40,873 bases of DNA from positions 1 to 40,873 of the forward strand of contig JAJQJM010000009.1 of NCBI GenBank assembly GCA_021323475.1, read 5' to 3'. Each line of letters begins with the position of its first letter. Position 1 is the stretch's first letter. The translations under genes and the position numbers were made by a program. Shown in pieces: positions 8,705 through 17,347 of this stretch. The notes under the pieces are model-generated. The model was not told the DNA's origin, searched no databases, and saw only the letters and a program-made list of their open reading frames with translations. Origin of the DNA: Vampirovibrio sp. GTDB taxonomy: Bacteria; Cyanobacteriota; Vampirovibrionia; Vampirovibrionales; Vampirovibrionaceae.

Positions 8705-8808
8705 ACAAAAAGCGTAATAAGCATAACACGCTGGTGTGCGTACGTTGCTGTGATAAAACGCAATATTTGTAAGGCCAACTGAGCCACCCTTTTGGGTGGC
8801 TCATCCTT
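8705..8808 (+). ncRNA. tracrRNA of the type II-C CRISPR system
   Basis: The anti-repeat at about 8720-8754 (TAACACGCTGGTGTGCGTA) is an exact 19-nt reverse complement of the repeat interior. It is followed by an imperfect part, CGTTGCTGTGAT, that pairs with the repeat 5' end GTCATAGC after a bulge. The same CGUUGCU bulge appears in Neisseria tracrRNA. The tail AAAACGCAATATTTGTAAGGCCAACT precedes a perfect 10-bp terminator stem. The RNA is about 104 nt if it starts near 8705. It is transcribed on the plus strand, divergent from cas9, and pairs with plus-strand crRNAs for RNase III processing and Cas9 loading. The 5' end is inferred from the promoter only. Confidence 0.93.
8780..8808 (+). terminator. 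Intrinsic terminator of tracrRNA
   Basis: TGAGCCACCC (8780-8789), TTTT loop, GGGTGGCTCA (8794-8803): ten perfect base pairs followed by TCCTTTG. In the RNA this doubles as the 3' hairpin of the Cas9 guide scaffold. Confidence 0.85.
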
Positions 8809-9142
8809 TGTCAGCCTATTTAATAGCATTCCCAAATAGCTAAAAATGGTATTAGTTACCCATAAAACTGGCCTATGGACCAACTTCCATTCCGCTATGA
8901 CATTTATAAAACAGATTCATATAATTTTTCCAAAAATCTGGGAGCGTAAGTAAACGCTCTCTTCCCGCAAACGAATATTTTCTGCTTGCATTTGCGCTGT
9001 CCCGACAATAGGCTAATGACTGATGTTAAGGCATCATTTAATTCGGTTGCTATTGGGCTCCTTGCGTAATCATTGGTAACAAAACTTGCAAAACCATAGA
9101 TTCAAAGACCATAGCTTTCTCCAAGTATTTTGTTTGACATGA
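8809..9142. other. Intergenic region between tracrRNA and the HsdR-N-like gene
   Basis: 334 bp without a convincing gene. The only structure I see is GAGCGT-AAGTAA-ACGCTC (8942-8959). Read on the minus strand it is followed by CCAGATTTTTGG and could be a weak terminator for the minus-strand nuclease/helicase operon, about 185 bp after its last stop codon. No repeats, tRNA or further CRISPR units were seen. Confidence 0.5.
8942..8959 (-). terminator. Weak candidate terminator of the nuclease/helicase operon
   Basis: Six-bp stem GAGCGT/ACGCTC with a 6-nt loop, followed on the minus strand by CCAGATTTTTGG. The stem is short and the T-run is displaced, so support is modest. Confidence 0.3.
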
Positions 9143-10342
9143 CTAGACAGTGGCTTCAACGAGCAACTCCAAAGGTGTCGCAGAGGAAGCCTTTTTAATT
9201 TTAAAGTTTTCATCATTCATACAAAAGGCCAATGAATCGAACAGCATCCCTGGAATCCGCATGAGGTCATCCGGGGTATCCAAGTAAATGCTGTCTCCGG
9301 TTCCTAGCTCAAGACCAGCTCTTTCGATTTCGCTCTTGTATTTTTCGGTCAGAGGAACGATGAATTGCAGAGTTGGACGTTTTTTGTTGGCATTATAGCG
9401 GAATAGCCAGCGATTAACTTTGCCTTGGAAAAGGAGTGCAAAATAGCTTTCAGTATCCTTTGGCACAATGGCAGCGTCATCGGCTTTGCCCTTCAGCAAA
9501 GATTTGGCCACTTCCTGCAACCGGCGCTCATCTTTGGTAGTGATGATCTTGGAATTAGTCGGATCAACAATATCCTCGTCTTCTTGAATAAGTATATCGT
9601 CGATCTCGGCATCGACTTTTACCGGTTCGGAGGGTATATTGAGGCTATTGACCACCATACCTGTCATTGCTTCGGCAACAGCCCGCTTCACCAATGGGGT
9701 CATAGAATCTAAGACCTTTTGAGTCATTCTCAGGTTAGGTGATGCCTTGGTAATTACAAAGCGGACAAAATCTGGGTCCATTTCACGGAGGCTGCTTTGG
9801 ATAACTTCCTTGAACTTGGCTAAATATGCCTGATCTTCAGCAAAGGTCCGAATACTTTCAGCTTTAATATGGTCATAGCGGAAACGGGCCATTTCCTCTA
9901 TATCCGAGTCCTTAAGATCAAGAAAATCCACCACAAAGAAGGGCTTATCATCCATGACGTTCTCTAACTTAAGGTCAGTAAAAAACTTCCAAGTTTGGCC
10001 GTTTGTCAAAGCAGCAATACGAACACCAGGGGTAGAGTTAAAGTATCTTGCAAGCTGGGGAGCATGGTTTCCCAGCTTTTCGCGATAGGCCTTTGCCTCA
10101 ACAAACATTACAGGTTGTCCCTCATGGAAAAGGGCATAGTCCACTTTTTCAGTCTTTTTGATGCCTGGAAAGTCTGCAAGGTACTCGGATTGAACCTTTA
10201 GAGGGTTGTGGGGCGTGAAGTCCAGAGTATTCATCAACGGAAGAATTAAAGCCTGCTTTGTAGTCTCTTCGGAGATACAATGTACTCCCATTTCTTCAAC
10301 ATGCGTGGCGTGGTGACGTAATTGTTCTTCAAATTTTTCCAT
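9143..10342 (-). CDS. HsdR N-terminal-like nuclease domain protein
   Basis: 399 aa, soluble. The first 130 residues match the layout of the type I restriction HsdR N-terminal nuclease (PD-(D/E)xK fold). A helix with ETTKQALILPLMNTLDF is followed by KVDYALFHEGQPVMFVEAK, giving Asp68 and Glu82-x-Lys84 as the metal-site signature, and then by GVRIAALTNGQTWKFFTDL. No helicase motors follow, so it is not a full HsdR. The remainder is helical, then a beta-rich end (about 300-385). It begins 21 bp after the 1704-aa helicase stop and is probably cotranscribed with it; a GGGAAG tract precedes the ATG. Standalone HsdR-N-like proteins occur in defence islands, so the likely role is DNA cleavage of foreign DNA together with the helicase. 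That role is inference. Confidence 0.75.
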   Translation of the reverse strand: MEKFEEQLRHHATHVEEMGVHCISEETTKQALILPLMNTLDFTPHNPLKVQSEYLADFPGIKKTEKVDYALFHEGQPVMFVEAKAYREKLGNHAPQLARYFNSTPGVRIAALTNGQTWKFFTDLKLENVMDDKPFFVVDFLDLKDSDIEEMARFRYDHIKAESIRTFAEDQAYLAKFKEVIQSSLREMDPDFVRFVITKASPNLRMTQKVLDSMTPLVKRAVAEAMTGMVVNSLNIPSEPVKVDAEIDDILIQEDEDIVDPTNSKIITTKDERRLQEVAKSLLKGKADDAAIVPKDTESYFALLFQGKVNRWLFRYNANKKRPTLQFIVPLTEKYKSEIERAGLELGTGDSIYLDTPDDLMRIPGMLFDSLAFCMNDENFKIKKASSATPLELLVEATV

Positions 10343-10363
10343 GCTTTACTTCCCATTTATTTG

Positions 10364-13300
10364 TTAGGCTGTGACGACTTTAGACACTCTCTTTTCAGAG
10401 AGTACCTTTTCAAGCGTTTGTTTTAAACGGAACTCTTCACGTCTTGGGTCTGAGAACCAGTCTGTTGACCAAATACGGTGCAAGGTCCATCCCTTTGATT
10501 CCAAAACCTCTTGGCGTAAACGATCACGGTCTCTGGCAGATTTGGCACTGTGATATGAAGCCCCATCGCATTCAATACCAAAGAGAAAATCGTTCTCCCA
10601 ACTTGGATGTTTTACCCCGATATCAATAAAATAACCTGACACACCAACCTGAGGAACAGCAATACATCCCAGGCTTTCAATGGTTGAAATTACACATTCT
10701 TCAAATTCTGAATCAGGCAGGCGGTTTGAGGCTTCCCCAATACTTAAATTACCCTGGTTTGCAGAAAATTCTAACCATTTTTTAAGCATATATGGGCCTG
10801 GCTTTGACTCATCTGCAATCACATCCGTAGGCTTCATTGAAGTGAAAGTAACAATCCTTTGTTTTGCCCGAGAGAAGAGAACATTAAGGCGACGCTTACC
10901 AGCAGCACCATTAATCGGGCCAAATCGCTGCATAACAGGACCACCTGCTTGCTCTGGGCCATAAACAGTACCGATGAAAATAACATCCCTTTCATCACCT
11001 TGCACATTTTCCAGATTTTTAATGAAGAACTTTTCGATCCCACCATCTTTCTGGGACCAATAAGAGATATATTCTTTGGCTTGTGGATTCTGATCGAGAG
11101 CGTAGCTCCATTCCTGCTCGATTAAGTCTTTTTGTTTTTGGTTCATTACAACAAGACCAAGGGAAAGATCAGGATGGTCTTTAACAAAGTGGAGTACCGC
11201 CTGAACCATTTCGTGTGCTTCGATTACATTTATACTAGACCTGTACTCTCCAGGAACGAAGACTTGAGACACGCCATATAAAGACGTATTCAGGCTAGGT
11301 GATGGAAATACGACCAATTTACTGTTGTAGACATAATAGTTAGAGAATGCAATCAAGCTCTCGTGTCTAGAGCGATAGTGCCAACTTAAACGCCTTGCAG
11401 GTAAAAAGACCTTGTTGGCCATCTCAAGGATAGATTCGTCTACTACGCTTTCATCTTCATCATCACCGTCAGCCGGGGCGAACATTTTCCCAAAGAAGTT
11501 TGAAGGCGGCAACTGGTTTGTATCACCAACAACCATTACCTGCTTGCCCCTACAAATAGCTCCAATCGCATTTTCTGGAGTCATCTGTGAAGCTTCATCA
11601 ATAATGACCAAGTCAAATTCAATACTACCTTTCGGAATATATTGGGCAACAGTAAGAGGTGACATCATCCAGCAAGGTTTAATCTCTTGAAGGGCTTGGC
11701 CAGCTCTTCTCGTCATTTCTCGGACAGGAATAATCCTCGCTCTCTTCATTGCTTCATTTTTCAATAGAGAAAGTTCTGTGAATTCGCTTTTTCGCCCTTT
11801 ACACACCCCTTCAGGTGGCCGTGCATTTTCAATAAGCTTGCTTCTTAGTTTCAGCCTGGCAAGATTGACCAATTCCTTATCTGTATCAGCAAGCCGCTTA
11901 CGCAAGTCATTTAAGCGTTCTCCAGAATATCTCGTTACAAAATTCCCATGCTGATTGCAGATTTGTCTAAACATTTCCCTATAGATAAGCGCTTCTGTAA
12001 TATCGCCAAAACCGTGAATCGTTTCTGAGAGATAAGCAAGATTATCAATAAGAAAACTAAAGCCTTTGTCAGAAAGTTCCTGCTTTACCCAGGCCAAGTT
12101 TCGATATGCTTCAAGCCCTGTACGATCTTCAGCCGCTTCAAAGAACTTACTTGAATTATCATAAAGGGCAAGGAACGCATCTTGTTGAACATCTGGTATA
12201 TTAGCGCGCTGAATCAATACTTGGGTAGAGTCTTGGACGTCTCTAGCTTTAATGGCGATAGACTCTTTCAGCGTGACGAGGGTATGAGTTTGGCCATTTT
12301 CGAGAATATACAATAAGACATCTCTTAAATCTGTATCCAAGTGATTTGCCGTCTCTGCTATATCCAAAGCCCGATCCAGGTCATCGCTCTGCGTATCTGC
12401 ACCCAGAAAAGCTTCTCCGAGGATAGCTTTGACAGTGTTATTTGAAGCTAACAGAGACCAAGCATTGCTCAACTCAGTTACTTCCTCAATTAGTTTGGGA
12501 ATTTCATGAACAATAACATCGTCAGGATTATTAAATACAGAAGAGCACTCTTGGATTCTCTCTATATTTAGTTCCAAGGTTTTTAGCTGTTCCTCATATT
12601 TTTTCAGTTGCTCCTGAAAAGTGTTAAGGCCTATACTAAGCGTTTCGTCTTTAAACCTGTTAAACGTTTCTGGCTTGGGAAATAACATTAGGTTATCAAT
12701 TGAAGTGTTATGTAGAAAATCTTTTACTTGAACGCCGTCTGGGCCTGTTAAGGATTGATTTAAAGCCGCATAAAACTCTGTAATTGCTATAAATGGTTCA
12801 AACTGAGTATCAATTCCATGAAAGTAATTGCCGAGAAGTCCCTGTAGGCCACTAGAGTTATTAAATTCTTTTATTTGAGAAAGAAACTCTAATAGCTTTC
12901 GTAGTTCTAAAACTGCTGTCTCATTGCCCATCCACTTGTGTTTACAGATAGTCAAATAGAAGTGCTTAGCTTGGCGATATTCAGATTTCAAAAATGAAAA
13001 GATATTGGCTGAAGAAAGCTGCCCGATATGACTCAAAATTACCGATTCATCAGGCAGGACATTCAGTATGAATATCTCTTCAGTTTGCTCTTTTTTTCTT
13101 TTGATTAAAGAAGCCGTTTCATATCCTTGTTTGATATTAAAAGCAGCCATTGAGGTAGAAAGTTCGGATCTCCTTAGCTCAAGAGCATTTTGAGGAGTTT
13201 GCTGGAGAATTTTTGATACTGTATACATAACCTGCAAGGAAACACCCTCTACAGGGGTATTCAGTGCTTTTATAGATTCAATAAGTTGAATGGCTTTCTT

Positions 13301-15478
13301 ATGCTCAGTAATTGAAGCTTGTGTTAAAGAAATAATACTTTCCTGCTCAGTTTTACCAAGAGAGCTCAGATTGCACTCGTTGAGTAGCTTATAAAGCCTA
13401 TCTAGAGTGCTAGCCAGCTCAGGATGGTTAGGCTCTTTCAGAACAGCACGAAGACCATCACGACTGCATCTTGTGACTGCGGCAGATTCCAGAAACTTGC
13501 GAACCTCTGCCAAGCTTTCAGGTGTACTTAACCGTTTTGCCATTAGAATAGCATCCGGCTCATCTACTTTCCCAAGGGTGTCAATAGTGCTGATAAGCTG
13601 ATCCAGTTGCTCCAGAGTTGAGTCAGGTTTTAGTTTTAATTCTTGTAAACCACCTCTAACCAGGACTAGTTCTTCAAACTTATGGCCAGCCTGTTTAGCT
13701 GCTTGTAGGGTTCTTTCTATAGCCATCGGATCAGAATCCATCAAATATGAAAACTGCCAATAATCTTTGCAGGATGTCGCATGTTTCCAGAGGCTGAAGA
13801 ACCTGTCGCAAAGCTGCTTAATCTCTCCGATTTCTGTTTTGGATAGTGTTTCAATTTCTGAGATTGGATAATCCAGAACACTATCAGGAAGAGCTTCGCA
13901 ACGATGCCTTTTAGAAATGTGCTTCCAGATAATATCGTGTACAGTAAGCCCAGTATTGCCATAAGACTGGGTTACTAGATGAAGATATTCTGCAATGTCT
14001 TGTCTTGCCTGCCTGAAGGACCTGTGAATCTGTTCATACTCAAGTGGCGAATGTTCTTTATTCATTTCCAGGCGAGTTTTTACGCTTGAGACAACCTCAG
14101 TCTTACTGGCGCGTGTTGAGTGGAGGGGAAGTAGAAATTCTCCAAGCCCAAACGCCTCAAGGCGGTTTTTTACAACTTCCAATGCAGCAGCCTTTTCAGC
14201 CACAAAAAGCACTTTTTTACCTTGTTCTAGAGCTACCGCTATCGCATTAACAATAGTCTGCGATTTGCCCGTCCCAGGAGGCCCTTCTACTGATAGATTT
14301 CTGCCTCCAGCTATATCGGCCAGGACACTGTATTGGGAGGCATCGGCCTGAGTGACCAAAAGCGGTACTTTAGCTTCAACCTCAGGAGCATCAGCGTGAT
14401 AATCTTCGGCGTAGATAGTAAGACTGTCTCCACCGTCCATACTGCAAAAAAGGTCTTGCAGTACAGGGTGTTCCGTTAAATCAAAGCCATTTTCACCTAA
14501 CTGAGCTGTATCGAGGTCTTTATATAAAGCTAGGGTGGTTGAAGGGAAAATACCAATAGCAATTTGCCGCTTTACCTTGCATGGCTGGCGATTAATGGAT
14601 ATATCTGATAGACGGCTGAAATATGCTTCCGGACTTTCATTCTCTTCTAGCTTTGGAAGGTTAATATCGAATTCTTGGGTAAACTTTTCGATCAGAACAG
14701 GGTTCAGTTCAACCGAATCGCCGTTGCTGGTAATCCAAAACTCACTGCCCTTGGTCGTTAAAACCTTTTCCATTGTTAGGCGAAGCAATAGTAAGGGAGC
14801 AAAATGCTGCTTACTGCCTATCTGTTCTTGCCATTCCAGAAACCCAAAAGCAGCATAGAGAATATTTACGCCAGTTTCTTGTAAGCTCTCTTCGCATTTT
14901 GAGGAGATCTTATCCAGGTGTCGATGCAGAGAATCTGGGAGCATCAGGGTTTGTATGTCATTATCCTGATGCTCTTCTTTTAATCCGACTGCTCCTGGCA
15001 ACGGCAAGTCATAATGGGGCGAAATTTGGTTGTTACGGGCATGTTGCTCCAAGGATACATTGGTATGCGTGATACGCGGAGGGAGGCCTAACTGTTCTCT
15101 AACACGGTCTTTTAAGCGCCTTTCAAGTTCAGCCTGTTTTTGAGGCTCATTTTCATCACTGAGCGAAAGTTCATCTACTTCAGCCTGATAAATACTGTCA
15201 TTCAGCATGGCCTCTGCCAGAGCGTCTTGGAACACCTGCGTTTGCTCGTCTTTCGGGTCCTGCTCTATAGCGGGAAGTGCTAAGACCCGCATTTGCCCAT
15301 TGGAAAGCTTTTCAGCAAGCACGTCCGGCAGCTCATCAACCACACGCACATAAGATATACTTCTGCTACTAAATTTTGTAGATAATAATGGGTTCTTTGT
15401 CGAAAGCTCTAAGAGTTTGGGGCGAAGCTTTTCGATTTTTCCTTTAACTAAAGGGGCATAAGATTCAAGGCTGCTCAT
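10364..15478 (-). CDS. Large DUF4011-type SF1 helicase with C-terminal Vsr-like nuclease
   Basis: 1704 aa. The N-terminal 350 residues (KLLELSTKNPLLSTKFSSRS onward) have the look of the DUF4011 module found before SF1 helicases. Walker A is GPPGTGKSQTIVNAI (about 396-410). The inserted region about 450-1200 is long and helical. Walker B is LVIIDEASQMTPENA (about 1290), followed by VMVVGDTNQLPPSNFF; the late helicase motif is RRLNVLFSRAKQRI (about 1530). The C-terminal 110 residues carry IDIGVKHPSW, GIECDGASYHS, ARDRDRLRQ and GWTLHRIWSTDWF, the signature of Vsr/MTES_1575-type nucleases fused to such helicases. This is a predicted ATP-driven nucleic-acid motor plus nuclease; proteins of this architecture are frequent in defence islands. 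It heads the two-gene operon with the HsdR-N-like protein and is divergent from the PIN-GNAT gene. The start has only a weak ribosome binding site. Confidence 0.85.
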   Translation of the reverse strand: MSSLESYAPLVKGKIEKLRPKLLELSTKNPLLSTKFSSRSISYVRVVDELPDVLAEKLSNGQMRVLALPAIEQDPKDEQTQVFQDALAEAMLNDSIYQAEVDELSLSDENEPQKQAELERRLKDRVREQLGLPPRITHTNVSLEQHARNNQISPHYDLPLPGAVGLKEEHQDNDIQTLMLPDSLHRHLDKISSKCEESLQETGVNILYAAFGFLEWQEQIGSKQHFAPLLLLRLTMEKVLTTKGSEFWITSNGDSVELNPVLIEKFTQEFDINLPKLEENESPEAYFSRLSDISINRQPCKVKRQIAIGIFPSTTLALYKDLDTAQLGENGFDLTEHPVLQDLFCSMDGGDSLTIYAEDYHADAPEVEAKVPLLVTQADASQYSVLADIAGGRNLSVEGPPGTGKSQTIVNAIAVALEQGKKVLFVAEKAAALEVVKNRLEAFGLGEFLLPLHSTRASKTEVVSSVKTRLEMNKEHSPLEYEQIHRSFRQARQDIAEYLHLVTQSYGNTGLTVHDIIWKHISKRHRCEALPDSVLDYPISEIETLSKTEIGEIKQLCDRFFSLWKHATSCKDYWQFSYLMDSDPMAIERTLQAAKQAGHKFEELVLVRGGLQELKLKPDSTLEQLDQLISTIDTLGKVDEPDAILMAKRLSTPESLAEVRKFLESAAVTRCSRDGLRAVLKEPNHPELASTLDRLYKLLNECNLSSLGKTEQESIISLTQASITEHKKAIQLIESIKALNTPVEGVSLQVMYTVSKILQQTPQNALELRRSELSTSMAAFNIKQGYETASLIKRKKEQTEEIFILNVLPDESVILSHIGQLSSANIFSFLKSEYRQAKHFYLTICKHKWMGNETAVLELRKLLEFLSQIKEFNNSSGLQGLLGNYFHGIDTQFEPFIAITEFYAALNQSLTGPDGVQVKDFLHNTSIDNLMLFPKPETFNRFKDETLSIGLNTFQEQLKKYEEQLKTLELNIERIQECSSVFNNPDDVIVHEIPKLIEEVTELSNAWSLLASNNTVKAILGEAFLGADTQSDDLDRALDIAETANHLDTDLRDVLLYILENGQTHTLVTLKESIAIKARDVQDSTQVLIQRANIPDVQQDAFLALYDNSSKFFEAAEDRTGLEAYRNLAWVKQELSDKGFSFLIDNLAYLSETIHGFGDITEALIYREMFRQICNQHGNFVTRYSGERLNDLRKRLADTDKELVNLARLKLRSKLIENARPPEGVCKGRKSEFTELSLLKNEAMKRARIIPVREMTRRAGQALQEIKPCWMMSPLTVAQYIPKGSIEFDLVIIDEASQMTPENAIGAICRGKQVMVVGDTNQLPPSNFFGKMFAPADGDDEDESVVDESILEMANKVFLPARRLSWHYRSRHESLIAFSNYYVYNSKLVVFPSPSLNTSLYGVSQVFVPGEYRSSINVIEAHEMVQAVLHFVKDHPDLSLGLVVMNQKQKDLIEQEWSYALDQNPQAKEYISYWSQKDGGIEKFFIKNLENVQGDERDVIFIGTVYGPEQAGGPVMQRFGPINGAAGKRRLNVLFSRAKQRIVTFTSMKPTDVIADESKPGPYMLKKWLEFSANQGNLSIGEASNRLPDSEFEECVISTIESLGCIAVPQVGVSGYFIDIGVKHPSWENDFLFGIECDGASYHSAKSARDRDRLRQEVLESKGWTLHRIWSTDWFSDPRREEFRLKQTLEKVLSEKRVSKVVTA

Positions 15479-15841
15479 TAACGTATTCCACTCGTAAAGT
15501 TAGAAAGATTTATTAAAATCCAAGGAAATTAACTATTCTACAGTGGTTACTGTTAAGATTCGATATAAATTCATTTAATGTTACACTCATAATAGGATGG
15601 TATAACATTCGGTATAAGTTTTATTTCCCTTATCCTTTATTGGGTTTCATATTGCTACTAATTATTCCGCTATAGAAGCTTGAATGGCTATTACGAACCA
15701 GTCTCAACCTTATTATATCCTTACAATATATCAAGCAGTCATTTGTAAATGGCAAAAGTCTTGCTAGAATTGGCTACTCATGGGAGCACTACTGTTTTAT
15801 AAGGGCAGTTCGCAGATATTGCAAAAGTAGGGCAGCCTCGA
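15479..15841. other. Divergent intergenic region between helicase and PIN-GNAT genes
   Basis: 363 bp, AT-rich, no ORF of note. It must hold the promoters of both divergent modules. Candidate AT-rich boxes are present (GGTATAACATTCGGTATAAG near 15600) but I could not settle a -35/-10 pair on either strand. Confidence 0.5.
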
Positions 15842-17347
15842 ATGCGTACACTAATAGATACAAACATCTTCATTGGCCTTGAAGACTTTTCTTTACTGGA
15901 TGAGACATTGAGTGAACTTGACAGAATACACAGAGAAAATGACATTCTGTTTTTAGTTCACCCGCTAGTCCGCACAGAGATTGAAAGGGATAAGCTAAAG
16001 GATAGGCAAGATCGTGCCTTGTCAAGGATACATAGGTATCCTGAACTGAGTAATCCACCGGATTATTCTGAGCTGTTTCGTGAGAAATATAATATCGAAG
16101 CTAAAAATCCAAATGAATTAGTCGACAACGCCCTGTTAAGTGCCGTTTATGGTGACGCCGTTGCCTTTTTAATCACTGAAGATAAGGAAATTCACAAAAA
16201 GGCAAAAAAATTAGGCCTTGATGAACGCGTCTTTAGGATTGTAGAAGCACACGAACATTTCAAAAAAATATATAGTTTTCAGCCAGTCGTTTTACCCAAT
16301 ATTAAAGAGGTCGAAGTTCACGAAATAAGGCAATATTTGGAAACCTCATTTTTCGATGACCTCAGGGAGTCATATGGAACCAAAATGTTTAATGATTGGT
16401 TTATCAAAGCAGCCCAGGGAGGCCGACGAGCTTGGTACTGTCACGACGATCAAGGGGATTTAGGTGCTGTCTGCATTTATAAAGACGAAAATGGAGAAGT
16501 CATTACGGATGATCACCGTGGTTTTGACGGTAAAGTATTAAAGCTCTGCTGCGTAAAGGTTGGGGAATCTGTTAGGGGTCGAAAAATTGGTGAATTGTTT
16601 TTCAAGGCTGCTTTTCGCCATGCCAAATACAACAAACAAGAAAAAATCTATTTGACTCTCTATGCGGATAAATTACCTCATTTAGTAGAATTATGTGAGG
16701 ATTTTGGGTTTGAGTATTTTGGCAAAACAAAAAAAACCGGCGAAGATATTTATTTCAAAGAACACCCAATAAACCCACCAGAATCCTCACTCAGCGCATT
16801 GGATTATCATAAAAAGCATGCACCACACTTTAAATGTGATGACTCTGTTGCAAAGTACCTTGTTCCTATTCGCCCTCCGTATCACGAAAGACTTTTTCCT
16901 GATTGCTATTCTGAACGAGGCACCCAACAAACATTTTTCAGTGTAGGCGTCTCATTTGGAGAGTCATTTCCAGGCAATGCTATAAAACAAGCGTATCTTT
17001 GCAATGCAAATAATCAAGGTATCAAACCAGGCGACTTGTTATTGTTTTACCGTTCCGAAGATCTAAAAGAAATTACAACTGTTGGAGTCGTTGAGTTTGC
17101 CGGACACTTCAGCAATGCCGAAGAGATACTTAAACGGGTTGCCAAAAGAACCGTTTATAATAGAAATGAGATAGAACAGATGGCGGCGACTAGCTGCCTT
17201 GTTATCCTGTTTCGACTAGCCTGTCATTTTCAATATCCTGTGCCCTATACCGCACTTGGGGATTATGGGATTAAAGGTCAAATCAGGACTATCAGAGAGA
17301 TAGATGATGAATCGTTTAAAAAAATCCATAGCAAATCCGGACTCTAA
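15842..17347 (+). CDS. PIN-GNAT-EVE-like three-domain fusion protein
   Basis: 501 aa with three recognisable parts. Residues 1-140 are a PIN-type RNase domain: LIDTNIF (Asp6), Glu46 in VRTEIERD, Asp95 in LVDNALL and Asp114 in ITEDKEI give a complete acidic set. Residues about 150-315 are a GNAT acetyltransferase-like domain with KLCCVKVGESVRGRKIGELF as the acetyl-CoA loop and LVELCEDFGFEYFG as the typical end; the loop reads RGRKIGE, so the last Gly/Ala is replaced. Residues about 340-490 (FFSVGVSFGES, KPGDLLLFYRSEDL, ITTVGVVEFA) resemble the EVE/PUA-like fold that binds modified bases. The downstream ASCH gene overlaps its end by 44 nt, so the pair is translated together. A toxin-antitoxin-like or RNA-modification-dependent nuclease role is plausible but not shown. 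Confidence 0.8.
   Translation: MRTLIDTNIFIGLEDFSLLDETLSELDRIHRENDILFLVHPLVRTEIERDKLKDRQDRALSRIHRYPELSNPPDYSELFREKYNIEAKNPNELVDNALLSAVYGDAVAFLITEDKEIHKKAKKLGLDERVFRIVEAHEHFKKIYSFQPVVLPNIKEVEVHEIRQYLETSFFDDLRESYGTKMFNDWFIKAAQGGRRAWYCHDDQGDLGAVCIYKDENGEVITDDHRGFDGKVLKLCCVKVGESVRGRKIGELFFKAAFRHAKYNKQEKIYLTLYADKLPHLVELCEDFGFEYFGKTKKTGEDIYFKEHPINPPESSLSALDYHKKHAPHFKCDDSVAKYLVPIRPPYHERLFPDCYSERGTQQTFFSVGVSFGESFPGNAIKQAYLCNANNQGIKPGDLLLFYRSEDLKEITTVGVVEFAGHFSNAEEILKRVAKRTVYNRNEIEQMAATSCLVILFRLACHFQYPVPYTALGDYGIKGQIRTIREIDDESFKKIHSKSGL

Noticed and set aside
8695-8883. Minus-strand 62-aa ORF over the tracrRNA
   Set aside because: It overlaps the promoter-to-terminator span of a clear tracrRNA and has no protein features.
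9143-15478. Classical type I restriction-modification system
   Set aside because: No HsdM or HsdS gene, and the HsdR-like protein lacks helicase motifs.
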